A stretch of DNA of 64,000 nt from Pseudocitrobacter sp913778145 (GCA_035726825.1 JALNTX010000009.1:62001-126000), one strand, 5' to 3'. Positions 35,865 through 45,921 are shown, numbered from the stretch's first letter. Translations and numbers: made by a program. Notes: generated by a model not told the origin, from the letters alone.

Positions 35865-37517
35865 ATGTTTTGTGTGCAATGTGAACAAACCATCCGTACT
35901 CCGGCAGGAAACGGCTGCGCGTACTCGCAGGGTATGTGCGGTAAAACCGCCGAAACGTCCGATCTTCAGGACCTGCTGATTGCCGCTCTGCAAGGGCTCT
36001 CCGCCTGGGCGGTGAAAGCGCGTGAATACGGCATCATCAACCACGATATTGATAACTTTGCGCCGCGCGCGTTCTTCTCCACGCTGACCAATGTTAACTT
36101 CGATTCCCCGCGCATCGTGGCGTATGCCCGCGAAGCGATCGCCCTTCGCGAAGCGCTGAAAGCGCAGGTGTTGAGCGCCGATCCGGCAGCGACCGTAACC
36201 AACCCGATGGCTGACCTGCAACTGGTGAGCGACGACCTGGGCGCACTGCAGCAGCAGGCTGCCGAATTTACCCCGAACAAAGACAAAGCGGCGATTGGCG
36301 AGAACATCCTCGGCCTGCGTCTGCTGTGCCTGTATGGCCTGAAAGGTGCGGCAGCTTATATGGAGCACGCACACGTTCTGGGGCAGTACGACAACGACAT
36401 CTACGCGCAGTACCACAAAATTATGGCCTGGCTGGGCACCTGGCCTTCCGATATGAACGCTCTGCTGGAGTGTTCAATGGAAATCGGCCAGATGAACTTC
36501 AAAGTAATGAGCATTCTGGACGCCGGCGAAACCACCAAATATGGTCACCCGACGCCGACTCAGGTCAACGTCAAAGCGACCGAAGGGAAATGTATTCTGA
36601 TTTCCGGTCACGACCTGAAAGACCTCTACAATCTGCTGGAACAAACCGAAGGCACCGGCGTTAACGTCTATACCCACGGTGAAATGTTGCCGGCACACGG
36701 CTACCCGGAACTGCGTAAATTCAAACATCTGATCGGCAACTACGGCAGCGGCTGGCAGAATCAGCAGGTGGAATTCGCCCGCTTCCCTGGCCCGATTGTG
36801 ATGACCTCAAACTGCATCATCGACCCAACCGTTGGCGCGTACGATGACCGCATCTGGACCCGCAGCATCGTCGGCTGGCCGGGCGTGAGCCACCTGGAAG
36901 GTGACAACTTCGGCCCGGTTATCGCCCAGGCGCAGCAGATGGCAGGCTTCCCGTACAGCGAAATCCCACACCTGATCACCGTTGGTTTCGGTCGCCAGAC
37001 GCTGCTGGGCGCCGCGGATACCCTGATTGATCTGGTGAGCCGTGAAAAACTGCGTCACATCTTCCTGGTCGGCGGTTGCGATGGCGCGCGCGGCGAACGT
37101 AACTACTTCACCGATTTCGCCACCAGCGTGCCGGACGATTGCCTGATCCTGACCCTGGCATGCGGGAAATACCGCTTCAACAAACTAGACTTCGGCGATA
37201 TCGAAGGCCTGCCGCGTCTGGTGGATGCCGGTCAGTGTAACGATGCGTACTCCGCAATTATCCTGGCGGTAACGCTGGCGGAAAAACTGGGTTGCGGCGT
37301 CAATGACCTGCCGCTCTCTCTGGTGCTCTCCTGGTTCGAACAGAAAGCGATTGTGATTCTGCTAACTCTGCTGTCGCTGGGCGTGAAAAACATCGTTACT
37401 GGCCCAACCGCACCGGGCTTCTTCACGCCGGACCTGCTGGCAATCCTCAACGAGAAGTTTGGTCTGCGTTCGGTGACCACCGTTGAAGAAGATATGAAGC
37501 AACTGCTGAGCGCGTAA
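35865..37517 (+). CDS. hcp: Hybrid-cluster protein (hydroxylamine/NO reductase) Hcp
   Basis: Cytosolic iron-sulfur-oxygen protein; in E. coli a high-affinity nitric oxide reductase under anaerobiosis. The N-terminal cluster motif is Cys3, Cys6, Cys18, Cys25, and the hybrid-cluster ligands lie in the C-terminal half (GGCDGAR, LACGKYRFN, DAGQCND). The ATG at 35865 with AAGGTG gives 550 residues, the E. coli length; a start 12 codons upstream runs through the NsrR box and is rejected. Followed by hcr after 10 bases. Confidence 0.98.
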   Translation: MFCVQCEQTIRTPAGNGCAYSQGMCGKTAETSDLQDLLIAALQGLSAWAVKAREYGIINHDIDNFAPRAFFSTLTNVNFDSPRIVAYAREAIALREALKAQVLSADPAATVTNPMADLQLVSDDLGALQQQAAEFTPNKDKAAIGENILGLRLLCLYGLKGAAAYMEHAHVLGQYDNDIYAQYHKIMAWLGTWPSDMNALLECSMEIGQMNFKVMSILDAGETTKYGHPTPTQVNVKATEGKCILISGHDLKDLYNLLEQTEGTGVNVYTHGEMLPAHGYPELRKFKHLIGNYGSGWQNQQVEFARFPGPIVMTSNCIIDPTVGAYDDRIWTRSIVGWPGVSHLEGDNFGPVIAQAQQMAGFPYSEIPHLITVGFGRQTLLGAADTLIDLVSREKLRHIFLVGGCDGARGERNYFTDFATSVPDDCLILTLACGKYRFNKLDFGDIEGLPRLVDAGQCNDAYSAIILAVTLAEKLGCGVNDLPLSLVLSWFEQKAIVILLTLLSLGVKNIVTGPTAPGFFTPDLLAILNEKFGLRSVTTVEEDMKQLLSA

Positions 37518-37527
37518 GGAGTAAACG

Positions 37528-38496
37528 ATGACGATGCCAACCCCTCAATGTCCGTGGAGGATGCAGGTACACCACATCCACCAGGAAACGCCGGATGTGT
37601 GGACGCTGTCGCTGCTGTGCCACGACTACTATCCGTACCGCCCTGGCCAGCATGCGCTGGTGAGCGTGGGTAACTCGGCCGACACCCTGCGCGCGTATAC
37701 CCTCTCATCGACGCCGGGCGTGAGCGAATACATTACGCTGACAGTTCGTCGTATCGACGATGGCGCAGGCTCCCAGTGGCTGACCCGCGATGTCAAACGC
37801 GGTGATTACATCTGGCTGTCTGATGCGATGGGCGAGTTTACCTGTGACAATGAGCCGAACGACCGTTTCCTGCTGCTGGCAGCCGGTTGCGGGGTGACGC
37901 CGATCATGTCGATGCGTCGCTGGTTGGCAAAATATCGCCCGCAGGCTGACGTGCAGGTAATCTTCAATATTCGCTCGCCGCAGGATGTGATTTTCGCAGA
38001 CGAATGGCGCAACTACCCGGTCACGCTGGTGGCGGAAAACAATGCCACCCACGGGTTTGTCTCTGGCCGTTTAAGCCGCGAACTGCTGGAAAGCGTGCCG
38101 GATATTGCCTCGCGCACCGTGATGACCTGTGGCCCCGCGCCGTACATGGACATGGTGGAAAAAGAGGTGAAAGCGCTCGGCGTGACCCGCTTCTTTAAAG
38201 AGAAGTTCTTCACGCCGGTGGCCGACGCCGTTACCAGCGGGCTGAAATTCACCAAACTGCAACCGGCGCAGGAATTCTACGGCCCGGTAGGCACAACGCT
38301 GCTGGAAGCGATGGAAAGCAACAAGGTGCCGGTTCAGGCCGCTTGCCGCGCGGGCGTGTGCGGCTGCTGCAAAACCAAAGTGGTGTCTGGCGATTACACC
38401 GTCACCAGTACCATGACGCTTAGCGAACAGGAAATCGCAGACGGCTATGTGCTGGCGTGCTCTTGCCATCCGCAGGGTGATTTAGTGCTGGCGTAA
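37528..38496 (+). CDS. hcr: Hcp reductase (NADH oxidoreductase) Hcr
   Basis: Flavoprotein that passes electrons from NADH to Hcp. FAD domain (RAYTLSS near residue 55), NAD domain (GCGVTPIMSM near 120) and a C-terminal plant-type ferredoxin domain with CRAGVCGCC plus the fourth Cys near the end (LACSCHP). 322 residues, as in E. coli. It forms the hcp-hcr operon and ends at a terminator. Confidence 0.97.
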   Translation: MTMPTPQCPWRMQVHHIHQETPDVWTLSLLCHDYYPYRPGQHALVSVGNSADTLRAYTLSSTPGVSEYITLTVRRIDDGAGSQWLTRDVKRGDYIWLSDAMGEFTCDNEPNDRFLLLAAGCGVTPIMSMRRWLAKYRPQADVQVIFNIRSPQDVIFADEWRNYPVTLVAENNATHGFVSGRLSRELLESVPDIASRTVMTCGPAPYMDMVEKEVKALGVTRFFKEKFFTPVADAVTSGLKFTKLQPAQEFYGPVGTTLLEAMESNKVPVQAACRAGVCGCCKTKVVSGDYTVTSTMTLSEQEIADGYVLACSCHPQGDLVLA

Positions 38497-38518
38497 ACGT
38501 CTGGAACTGCCAAAACAG

Positions 38519-38550
38519 AAACGGTCATCGGAAACGATGACCGTTTTTTT
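38519..38550 (+). terminator. Terminator of hcp-hcr
   Basis: AACGGTCATCG and CGATGACCGTT, perfect 11-bp stem with a GAAA tetraloop and a seven-T run. Confidence 0.93.
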
Positions 38551-38654
38551 ATGTATTGACATAAAACCATACAAATCAAAGGGAAAATAAAAAGCACAAC
38601 CGCCATCTTTGACTAAACTTGTTAGCGATATCACATTTCAGGAGATGGAAAACC

Positions 38655-40373
38655 ATGAAGCAAACCGTTGCTGCTTACATTGCCAAAACCCTTGAACAGG
38701 CAGGCGTTAAACGCATCTGGGGCGTCACCGGCGACTCGTTAAACGGTCTGAGTGACAGCCTCAACAGAATGGGCACTATCGACTGGATGCCCACACGTCA
38801 CGAAGAAGTTGCCGCCTTTGCTGCGGGCGCAGAAGCACAGCTCACTGGCGAACTCGCCGTCTGCGCGGGGTCATGCGGGCCAGGTAACCTGCATTTAATC
38901 AACGGCTTGTTTGATTGTCATCGCAACCACGTGCCGGTGCTGGCGATTGCCGCACATATCCCGTCGAGCGAAATCGGCAGCGGCTATTTCCAGGAAACAC
39001 ATCCACAAGAACTTTTCCGCGAATGCAGCCACTACTGCGAGCTGGTTTCGTCACCCGAACAAATTCCCCAGGTGCTGGCGATTGCTATGCGTAAAGCCGT
39101 GCTGAATCGCGGTGTATCGGTGGTAGTGCTTCCGGGCGACGTGGCGCTCAAAGCCGCGCCGGAAAGCGCCAGCAGCCACTGGTATCACGCCCCGCTTCCG
39201 GTGGTGACGCCCGCTGAAGAAGAACTTGATAAACTGGCGCAACTGCTGCGCTACTCCAGCAATATCGCCTTCCTGTGCGGCAGCGGCTGTGCCGGGGCGC
39301 ATAAAGAGCTGGTCGAATTCGCGGCCAAACTGAAAGCGCCGATTGTTCACGCCCTGCGCGGTAAAGAGCACGTCGAGTACGACAACCCTTACGATGTGGG
39401 CATGACCGGGCTGATTGGCTTCTCATCGGGCTTCCACGCCATGATGAACGCCGACACGCTGATCCTGCTCGGCACACAGTTCCCGTATCGCCCGTTCTAT
39501 CCCACGGATGCAAAAATCATCCAGATTGATATCAACCCCGCCAGCATTGGCGCGCACAGTAAGGTCGATATGGCGCTGGTTGGCGATATTAAATCGACAC
39601 TCCGCGCCCTGCTGCCGAAGCTGGAAGAGAAAACCGATCGCCGCTTCCTGGATAAAGCGCTGGAGCACTATCGCGATGCGCGCAAGGGGCTTGATGACCT
39701 CGCCAAACCCAGCGATAAAGCCATTCACCCGCAGTATCTGGCGCAGCAAATCAGCCATTTCGCTGCCGATGATGCCATCTTCACCTGCGATGTCGGCACG
39801 CCAACCGTCTGGGCCGCGCGTTACCTGAAAATGAACGGCAAGCGCCGCCTCATCGGTTCGTTCAACCATGGTTCGATGGCAAACGCCATGCCACAAGCGT
39901 TGGGCGCACAGGCAACTCACCCTGGCCGTCAGGTGGTAGCGATGTGCGGCGACGGCGGCTTTAGCATGCTGATGGGCGATTTTCTCTCCGTTGTGCAGAT
40001 GAAACTGCCGGTGAAGATTTTCGTCTTTAACAACAGCGTTCTCGGCTTTGTGGCGATGGAAATGAAAGCGGGCGGTTACCTCACCGATGGCACCGAGCTG
40101 CACGACACCAATTTCGCCCGCATCGCCGAAGCCTGCGGTATTCCGGGCATCCGCGTAGAAAAATCTGCTGACGTCGATGAAGCGATTCAGAAAGCGTTCA
40201 GCATCGACGGCCCGGTGCTGGTCGATGTGGTGGTCGCCAAAGAAGAGCTGGCAATGCCGCCGCAGATTAAACTGGAGCAGGCTAAAGGCTTCAGCCTTTA
40301 CATGCTGCGCGCCATTATTAACGGACGCGGCGATGAAGTAATGGAGCTAGCGAAAACCAACTGGCTCAGGTAA
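38655..40373 (+). CDS. poxB: Pyruvate dehydrogenase (quinone), pyruvate oxidase PoxB
   Basis: Peripheral membrane thiamine-diphosphate/FAD enzyme converting pyruvate to acetate and CO2 and reducing ubiquinone in stationary phase. ThDP motif GDGGFSM...VFNN near residue 430 and the N-terminal catalytic Glu in RHEEVAAFAAGA. The ATG at 38655 (GGAGATGG site) gives 572 residues, the E. coli length, with the membrane-binding C-terminus KTNWLR. The leader has an AAACTTG-type -10 that fits sigma-S control. 36 bases upstream of ltaE. Confidence 0.97.
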   Translation: MKQTVAAYIAKTLEQAGVKRIWGVTGDSLNGLSDSLNRMGTIDWMPTRHEEVAAFAAGAEAQLTGELAVCAGSCGPGNLHLINGLFDCHRNHVPVLAIAAHIPSSEIGSGYFQETHPQELFRECSHYCELVSSPEQIPQVLAIAMRKAVLNRGVSVVVLPGDVALKAAPESASSHWYHAPLPVVTPAEEELDKLAQLLRYSSNIAFLCGSGCAGAHKELVEFAAKLKAPIVHALRGKEHVEYDNPYDVGMTGLIGFSSGFHAMMNADTLILLGTQFPYRPFYPTDAKIIQIDINPASIGAHSKVDMALVGDIKSTLRALLPKLEEKTDRRFLDKALEHYRDARKGLDDLAKPSDKAIHPQYLAQQISHFAADDAIFTCDVGTPTVWAARYLKMNGKRRLIGSFNHGSMANAMPQALGAQATHPGRQVVAMCGDGGFSMLMGDFLSVVQMKLPVKIFVFNNSVLGFVAMEMKAGGYLTDGTELHDTNFARIAEACGIPGIRVEKSADVDEAIQKAFSIDGPVLVDVVVAKEELAMPPQIKLEQAKGFSLYMLRAIINGRGDEVMELAKTNWLR

Positions 40374-40409
40374 AACTATCGACATTCTCCTCAGTTACAA
40401 GGAAATGTC

Positions 40410-41411
40410 ATGATCGATTTACGCAGTGATACCGTTACCCGGCCGAGCCGCGCCATGCTCGAAGAGATGATGGCCGCCCCGGTCGGGGATGACGTTTATG
40501 GCGACGACCCTACCGTCAATGAACTCCAGCGCTACGCTGCCGGTCTTGCCGGAAAGGACGCCGCCCTCTTTTTACCCACCGGCACCCAGGCGAACCTGGT
40601 GGCGCTGCTCAGCCACTGCGAGCGCGGCGAGGAGTACATCGTCGGCCAGGGTGCGCATAACTATCTGTATGAAGCTGGCGGTGCGGCAGTGCTGGGCAGT
40701 ATTCAGCCGCAGCCGATTGACGCCGCTGCAGATGGCACGCTGCCGCTCGATAAAGTCGCGGCTAAAATTAAAGCTGACGATATTCATTTTGCACGCACCA
40801 AACTGCTGAGCATTGAAAACACCCATAACGGCAAAGTGTTGCCGCGCGACTATCTGCGCCAGGCGTGGGAATTCACCCGTGAACGTCAGCTCGGGCTGCA
40901 CGTCGACGGCGCACGTATTTTCAACGCCGTGGTGGAGTATGGATGTGAGTTGAAAGAGATCGCGCAGTATTGCGATTCGTTCACTATTTGCCTCTCAAAA
41001 GGTCTCGGCACGCCCGTCGGCTCATTGCTGGTCGGCAATCATGACTACATCAAACGTGCAATGCGCTGGCGTAAAATGACCGGCGGCGGTATGCGTCAGG
41101 CCGGGATTCTGGCCGCCGCCGGGCTTTATGCGTTGAAAAATAACGTCGCACGTTTGCAGGACGATCACGACAATGCTGCCTGGCTGGCAGAGCAACTGCG
41201 AGAAATCGGCGCGGACGTGATGCGCCATGACACCAACATGCTGTTTGTCCGCGTGGGCGACGCGCAGGCTGCGGCGCTGGGCGTGCATATGCGCGAACGT
41301 GATGTGCTGATTAATGCCTCGCCAATTGTGCGTCTGGTGACGCATCTTGACATCAGCCGCGAGCAGCTTCACGACGTGGTCAGCCACTGGAAAGCGTTTT
41401 TAGCCCAATAA
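40410..41411 (+). CDS. ltaE: Low-specificity L-threonine aldolase
   Basis: PLP enzyme splitting L-threonine and L-allo-threonine into glycine and acetaldehyde. PLP-lysine lies in CLSKGLGTPVGS near residue 197, and the PLP-phosphate loop TGTQAN near 55. 333 residues, as in E. coli. It sits between poxB and ybjT with short gaps, so the three are probably one transcript. Confidence 0.97.
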   Translation: MIDLRSDTVTRPSRAMLEEMMAAPVGDDVYGDDPTVNELQRYAAGLAGKDAALFLPTGTQANLVALLSHCERGEEYIVGQGAHNYLYEAGGAAVLGSIQPQPIDAAADGTLPLDKVAAKIKADDIHFARTKLLSIENTHNGKVLPRDYLRQAWEFTRERQLGLHVDGARIFNAVVEYGCELKEIAQYCDSFTICLSKGLGTPVGSLLVGNHDYIKRAMRWRKMTGGGMRQAGILAAAGLYALKNNVARLQDDHDNAAWLAEQLREIGADVMRHDTNMLFVRVGDAQAAALGVHMRERDVLINASPIVRLVTHLDISREQLHDVVSHWKAFLAQ

Positions 41412-41421
41412 GGAGAGTGAC

Positions 41422-42864
41422 GTGCCGCAAACCGTTTTAGTCCTCGGTGCAAGTGGGTATATCGGCCAGCATCTGGTGGCGGAACTGAGCGCGCGCGGCT
41501 ACACCGTGCGTGCGGCGGCGCGGCGCATCGAACGTCTGGAAAAGCAGCAGCTTCCAGGCGTGACCTGTCATTCGCTCGATCTGGAATGGCCGGTTACCCT
41601 TCCCGCCCTGCTTGAGGGCGTAGATACACTCTATTACCTGGTGCACGGCATGGGCGAAAGCCGTGACTTTCTCGCCCATGAACGTCAGGTAGCGCTGAAC
41701 GTGCGCGATGCGTTACGTCAGGTTCCCGTTAAGCAGATAATCTTTTTAAGCTCATTACAGGCTCCCGCACACAAACAATCCGAGCATCTGCGCGCCCGTC
41801 AGGCAACCGGAGATATCCTGCGTGAAGCGGGCATTCCGCTCACCGAACTGCGCGCCGGGATCATTGTCGGCGCAGGCTCTGCTGCTTTCGAAGTGATGCG
41901 CGATATGGTTTACAACCTGCCCGTGCTGACGCCGCCGCGCTGGGTGCGCTCGCGCACGACGCCGATTGCCCTGGAAAACCTGCTGGTCTATCTGGCGGGG
42001 TTGCTGGAGCATCCGGCCTCAGAGCATCGCGTCTTAGAAGCGGCAGGCCCGGAAGAGCTGACCTATCAGCAGCAGTTTGAGCGCTTTATGGCGGTAAGCG
42101 GGCGTCATCGTCTGTTAATTCCCATTCCTTTCCCGACAAGCTGGATCTCGGTGTGGTTCTTAAACGTGATCACCTCTGTCCCGCCGACGATTGCAAAAGC
42201 GCTGATCCAGGGTTTAAAGCACGATCTTCTGGCAGACGATCGCGAGCTTCGCGCGTTGATCCCGCAAAAACTGACCACGTTTGATGACGCTGTGCGCCAG
42301 ACTCTTGAAGAGGAAAAGAAGTTGGTGAACTCCAGCGACTGGGGCTACGACGAGCACGCGTTTGCCCGCTGGCGGCCCGAATACGGCTATTTCGCCAAAC
42401 AGGCGGGTTATACGGTCAAAACCCCGGCAAGCCTCGCGGCCTTGTGGCAGGTAGTGAATCGACTGGGCGGTCGCGAAGGATATTTCTTTGGCAATTTTCT
42501 GTGGAAGACGCGCGCCGCTATGGATTTGCTGGTGGGGCATAAACTGGCGAAAGGCCGCCCGGCGCACGCGCGGCTGAAAACAGGTGACAGTGTCGACAGC
42601 TGGAAAGTGATTATCGTCGAGCCAGAAAAACAACTCACGCTGCTGTTTGGCATGAAAGCACCCGGTCTGGGGCGACTCAGTTTTACGCTGGTGGATAAGG
42701 GCGATCATCGTGAACTTGACGTTCGCGCCTGGTGGCATCCGCACGGTATGCCAGGATTACTCTACTGGCTGTTAATGATCCCCGCGCATCTGTTCATTTT
42801 CCGCGGTATGGCGCGGCGAATTGCCAGGCTTGCAGAAGAAATCACGGGCAAAAAAGAGGCATAA
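41422..42864 (+). CDS. ybjT: NAD(P)-binding inner-membrane protein YbjT
   Basis: Atypical short-chain dehydrogenase-like protein, function unknown. N-terminal Rossmann motif GASGYIG at residues 9-15, a DUF2867-type C-terminal half (about 300-470), and a hydrophobic stretch PGLLYWLLMIPAHLFIF near 455 that may bind membrane. The start codon is GTG, with AAGGAGAG 7 bases upstream, 10 bases after ltaE. 480 residues against 476 in E. coli. Confidence 0.93.
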   Translation: MPQTVLVLGASGYIGQHLVAELSARGYTVRAAARRIERLEKQQLPGVTCHSLDLEWPVTLPALLEGVDTLYYLVHGMGESRDFLAHERQVALNVRDALRQVPVKQIIFLSSLQAPAHKQSEHLRARQATGDILREAGIPLTELRAGIIVGAGSAAFEVMRDMVYNLPVLTPPRWVRSRTTPIALENLLVYLAGLLEHPASEHRVLEAAGPEELTYQQQFERFMAVSGRHRLLIPIPFPTSWISVWFLNVITSVPPTIAKALIQGLKHDLLADDRELRALIPQKLTTFDDAVRQTLEEEKKLVNSSDWGYDEHAFARWRPEYGYFAKQAGYTVKTPASLAALWQVVNRLGGREGYFFGNFLWKTRAAMDLLVGHKLAKGRPAHARLKTGDSVDSWKVIIVEPEKQLTLLFGMKAPGLGRLSFTLVDKGDHRELDVRAWWHPHGMPGLLYWLLMIPAHLFIFRGMARRIARLAEEITGKKEA

Positions 42865-42949
42865 GCTCATTTCTTCTTAGTTTCCCATTGCATGAGAGTG
42901 AAATTCACGGAAAAATGCGCACGAAATTCTTTTTACACAGTGGATTGAT

Positions 42950-43963
42950 ATGAAGGTACTGGTTACCGGCGCGACCAGCGGGCTCGGCAGAAATGCCGTC
43001 GAGTATTTGCGCAACAAAGGCATCAGCGTCAGAGCGAGCGGTCGCAATGAGGCGATGGGCAAACTGCTGGAGAAAATGGGTGCGGAGTTCGTCCACGCCG
43101 ATTTAACGGAACTGGTCTCTTCTCAGGCGAAGGTGATGCTCGCCGGTGTCGATACGCTGTGGCACTGCTCCAGCTTTACGTCTCCGTGGGGAACCCAGGA
43201 AGCGTTTGACCTTGCTAACGTGCGCGCCACACGCCGTCTTGGCGAATGGGCCGTGGCCTGGGGCGTGCGCAACTTTATTCATATCTCTTCCCCTTCACTC
43301 TATTTCGATTATCACCACCATCGCGATATCAAAGAAGATTTTCGTCCGCACCGCTTTGCCTGCGAATTTGCCCGCAGCAAGGCCGCGGGTGAAGAAGTCA
43401 TCCAGTTGCTGGCACAGGCTAACCCGAATACGCGTTTCACCATCCTGCGCCCGCAAAGTATTTTCGGGCCGCACGATAAAGTATTTATTCCGCGTCTGGC
43501 GCAAATGATGCACCACTACGGCAGCGTGCTGCTGCCGCGCGGGGGCCATGCGATGGTCGATATGACCTATTATGAAAACGTGGTACATGCCATGTGGCTG
43601 GCAAGCCAGCCTGCGTGCGACAACCTGCCGTCGGGTCGAGCCTACAACCTCACCAACGATGAACCGCGCACCTTACGCAGCATCGTTGAGCGTTTAATTG
43701 ATGAGCTGGAGATCAAGTGCCGGATCCGTTCCGTGCCCTACCCGATGCTGGATATGGTGGCGCGCAGCATGGAGCGTTTTGGCAATAAATCTGCCAAAGA
43801 GCCAGCACTCACCCACTATGGCGTGTCAAAGCTGAACTTTGATTTCACGCTGGATATCACCCGCGCGAAAGAAGAGCTGGGTTATGCGCCGATTGTGACG
43901 CTGAACGAAGGTATCGTGCGCACCGCCGCGTGGCTGGAAGATCACGGGAAGCTGCACCGCTAG
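42950..43963 (+). CDS. ybjS: NAD-dependent epimerase/dehydratase family protein YbjS
   Basis: Extended SDR-type oxidoreductase of unknown substrate. Rossmann motif GATSGLG at residues 7-13; a Ser-x-Ser...YFDYHHH segment near 115 and FARSKAAGE near 145 sit where the SDR catalytic YxxxK region is expected, but no clean YxxxK is seen (FARSK instead). 337 residues, like E. coli YbjS. Same strand as ybjT after 85 bases. Confidence 0.92.
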   Translation: MKVLVTGATSGLGRNAVEYLRNKGISVRASGRNEAMGKLLEKMGAEFVHADLTELVSSQAKVMLAGVDTLWHCSSFTSPWGTQEAFDLANVRATRRLGEWAVAWGVRNFIHISSPSLYFDYHHHRDIKEDFRPHRFACEFARSKAAGEEVIQLLAQANPNTRFTILRPQSIFGPHDKVFIPRLAQMMHHYGSVLLPRGGHAMVDMTYYENVVHAMWLASQPACDNLPSGRAYNLTNDEPRTLRSIVERLIDELEIKCRIRSVPYPMLDMVARSMERFGNKSAKEPALTHYGVSKLNFDFTLDITRAKEELGYAPIVTLNEGIVRTAAWLEDHGKLHR

Positions 43964-43972
43964 AGGTGGAAA

Positions 43973-44003
43973 TGCCCGATGGCGCTTCGCTTATCGGGCC
44001 TAC
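43973..44003. repeat. Single REP unit between ybjS and amiD
   Basis: TGCCCGATGGCGC...GCTTATCGGGCCTAC, one REP unit that can fold on itself, between two convergent genes and probably serving as their shared 3' end. Confidence 0.8.
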
Positions 44004-44035
44004 GTTTATCAAACCTTGGCCCCCGGCACAAGCCA

Positions 44036-44866
44036 TCACCCCTGCCCATATTTCTCCAGCAACGCTTCCGCTATCGCCTGGGTTTGCGCATCCGCTACGC
44101 CATTCCACAACGCCGGGCGGAAGTGCATCTGGAACGCCATAATCACCCTTTTCTGCTGTGCGGGCGTCATATCCGGCGTCACTTCGTAACCGTAGCGCGA
44201 CAACAGATCGAGTAACCCGACGGTATCAACAGGCTGATACGGTGAACGCCCGTTCAGATAAAACGCGACCCGTTGCGAATCCGGCCAGGCACCGATACCC
44301 TGGGCGGCAAGCTGCTGCCACGGGAAGAGCGGGCCGGGATCATCTTTGCGCTGCGGGGCGATGTCCGCGTGCGCCACTACGTTCTGCGGCTGGATGTCGT
44401 AACGGGCAATGATATCTTTCGCCAGCGGGATCAGCGCCTCAATCTGTGACGGCGAGAACGGTGAAAAATGCTTCACGTCCGCCGTTTTCTGCCAGCCGCG
44501 GTTCTCAAGTTCAATACCCACGGAAGTGTCGTTAATCCGCGTAGCGCCGCGCCAGAAGCTAACTCCGGCATGCCAGGCAAGTTTGTCTTCCGGCACTAAT
44601 TGCCAGATACGCGGTTTCCCGTTGTGCACGGGCGGCACGTCAGGTATGAGATAATGCGAGCTGACATGTTTATCGGTGAGCGTCGCCAGCGAGACATTGA
44701 AATCGTCCGCCGTGTAGTGAATCACCAGCACTTTTACGCGTGGATACGCGGCCTGCGCCGGATGGCGGGTATCAAGCTGATACCCGGTTTTGTCTATCAC
44801 GCCCTTTTCGCCCGCGCAGCCCACCAGAAGGCTCGCGAGTAAAGCCAGCGTCAGGAAACGTTTCAT
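44036..44866 (-). CDS. amiD: N-acetylmuramoyl-L-alanine amidase AmiD (lipoprotein)
   Basis: Outer-membrane lipoprotein amidase acting on muropeptides, including anhydro forms. Signal peptide with lipobox LVGC, Cys17 the lipidated residue, Ala at +2 favouring outer-membrane sorting. The amidase_2 zinc ligands are visible in VLVIHYTAD (His50), HADIAPQRKDDPG and the conserved Glu in GIELENRG. 276 residues, as in E. coli; a C-terminal peptidoglycan-binding segment starts near 205. Its start overlaps the ybjQ stop by 4 bases. Confidence 0.95.
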   Translation of the reverse strand: MKRFLTLALLASLLVGCAGEKGVIDKTGYQLDTRHPAQAAYPRVKVLVIHYTADDFNVSLATLTDKHVSSHYLIPDVPPVHNGKPRIWQLVPEDKLAWHAGVSFWRGATRINDTSVGIELENRGWQKTADVKHFSPFSPSQIEALIPLAKDIIARYDIQPQNVVAHADIAPQRKDDPGPLFPWQQLAAQGIGAWPDSQRVAFYLNGRSPYQPVDTVGLLDLLSRYGYEVTPDMTPAQQKRVIMAFQMHFRPALWNGVADAQTQAIAEALLEKYGQG

Positions 44867-45186
44867 CGGCGCGTTTTCACCGCCGTGCCGCTGACGCTCA
44901 CCATCAGCATGCTGCTGTCTTTGCCGACAGTTTCATAATCGATGTCGATGCCGACAATGGCGTCTGCACCCAGCGCTTTTGCCTGCTCGCCCAGCTCCTG
45001 AAAAGCGATTTCACGCGCTTTACGCAGCTCTTTTTCATAGGCACCGGAACGACCGCCCACGATGTCGCGAATGCCGGCGAAGAAATCGCGAAAAATATTG
45101 GCCCCGAGAATCGCTTCACCGGTGACCACGCCGCAATATTCCACAATGGTCTGGCCTTCCAGCGTCGGGGTGGTTGAGAATTGCAT
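44863..45186 (-). CDS. ybjQ: UPF0145/DUF74 protein YbjQ
   Basis: Small soluble protein of unknown function from a widespread pentameric family. 107 residues from the ATG at 45186 (MQFSTTPTLEG), as in E. coli; the preceding AAGGAGT site supports this start over an in-frame one 15 codons upstream. The core motif VGGRSGAYEKELRKAREIA is intact. First gene of ybjQ-amiD, divergent from ybjP. Confidence 0.95.
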   Translation of the reverse strand: MQFSTTPTLEGQTIVEYCGVVTGEAILGANIFRDFFAGIRDIVGGRSGAYEKELRKAREIAFQELGEQAKALGADAIVGIDIDYETVGKDSSMLMVSVSGTAVKTRR

Positions 45187-45367
45187 CGTTGTACTCCTTC
45201 TTTTAACGTTCAATGCCTTAGCGTCAATCATACACTGCCATTATCAGGCTGATACGCTATGCTTGGAAAGGGATTCCATCATAATCGTATACACAAATCC
45301 TTCAGACTGCATCGCACAAACGACACGTTTGAAGGAGGATGTGTTGAGCTGCTTAAAAGGAAAAATT

Positions 45368-45883
45368 ATGCGCTACTCCACTCTTGCACTCCTCCTCCCT
45401 GGCGTCATGCTGCTGAGCGCCTGTACCACCGTGACGCCAGCCTTTAAAGATATCGGTACGAGAAGCGGGCCCTGCGTGGAAGGCGGGCCGGACGCCGTGG
45501 CACAAAAGTTTTACGATTATCGCATTCAGCATCGCAATAATGACCTCACGGCGCTGCGCCCTTATCTGAGCGACTATCTGGCGAAATTGCTTAATGACAA
45601 CCGTAGCGACGCCAGCCACAGCGCCCTGCTGCAGTCCGATCCGTTCTCCAGCCGCACCACGCCTGCAGACAGCGCCACCGTCGCCAGCGCATCCACCATT
45701 CCAAATACCGATGCGCGCAATATTCCTCTGCGCGTCAGCCTCAAGCAGGGTACGCAAAGCTGGCAGGACGAAGTGCTGATGATTCGCGAAGGCCAGTGCT
45801 GGGCCATTGATGATGTGCGTTATCTGGGCGGCAGCGTGCATGCGCCAGCCGGTACGCTGCGCCAGTCGCTGGAAAAACGCTAA
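45368..45883 (+). CDS. ybjP: Putative lipoprotein YbjP
   Basis: Envelope lipoprotein of unknown function. Lipobox LLSAC with Cys19; Thr at +2 predicts the outer membrane. A DUF3828-like fold is suggested by VAQKFYDYRI near residue 45 and the C-terminal CWAIDDVRYLGG. 171 residues from the ATG at 45368, as in E. coli; the much longer open frame upstream runs antisense through ybjQ and is not used. Confidence 0.94.
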   Translation: MRYSTLALLLPGVMLLSACTTVTPAFKDIGTRSGPCVEGGPDAVAQKFYDYRIQHRNNDLTALRPYLSDYLAKLLNDNRSDASHSALLQSDPFSSRTTPADSATVASASTIPNTDARNIPLRVSLKQGTQSWQDEVLMIREGQCWAIDDVRYLGGSVHAPAGTLRQSLEKR

Positions 45884-45921
45884 CCCTCCCGTGCATCAAC
45901 CATCACTTGGGTAAATTGTCT

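Noticed and set aside
45062..45367. Long N-terminal extension of ybjP
   Set aside because: It would run antisense through ybjQ and destroy the lipoprotein signal; the ATG at 45368 gives the family length.
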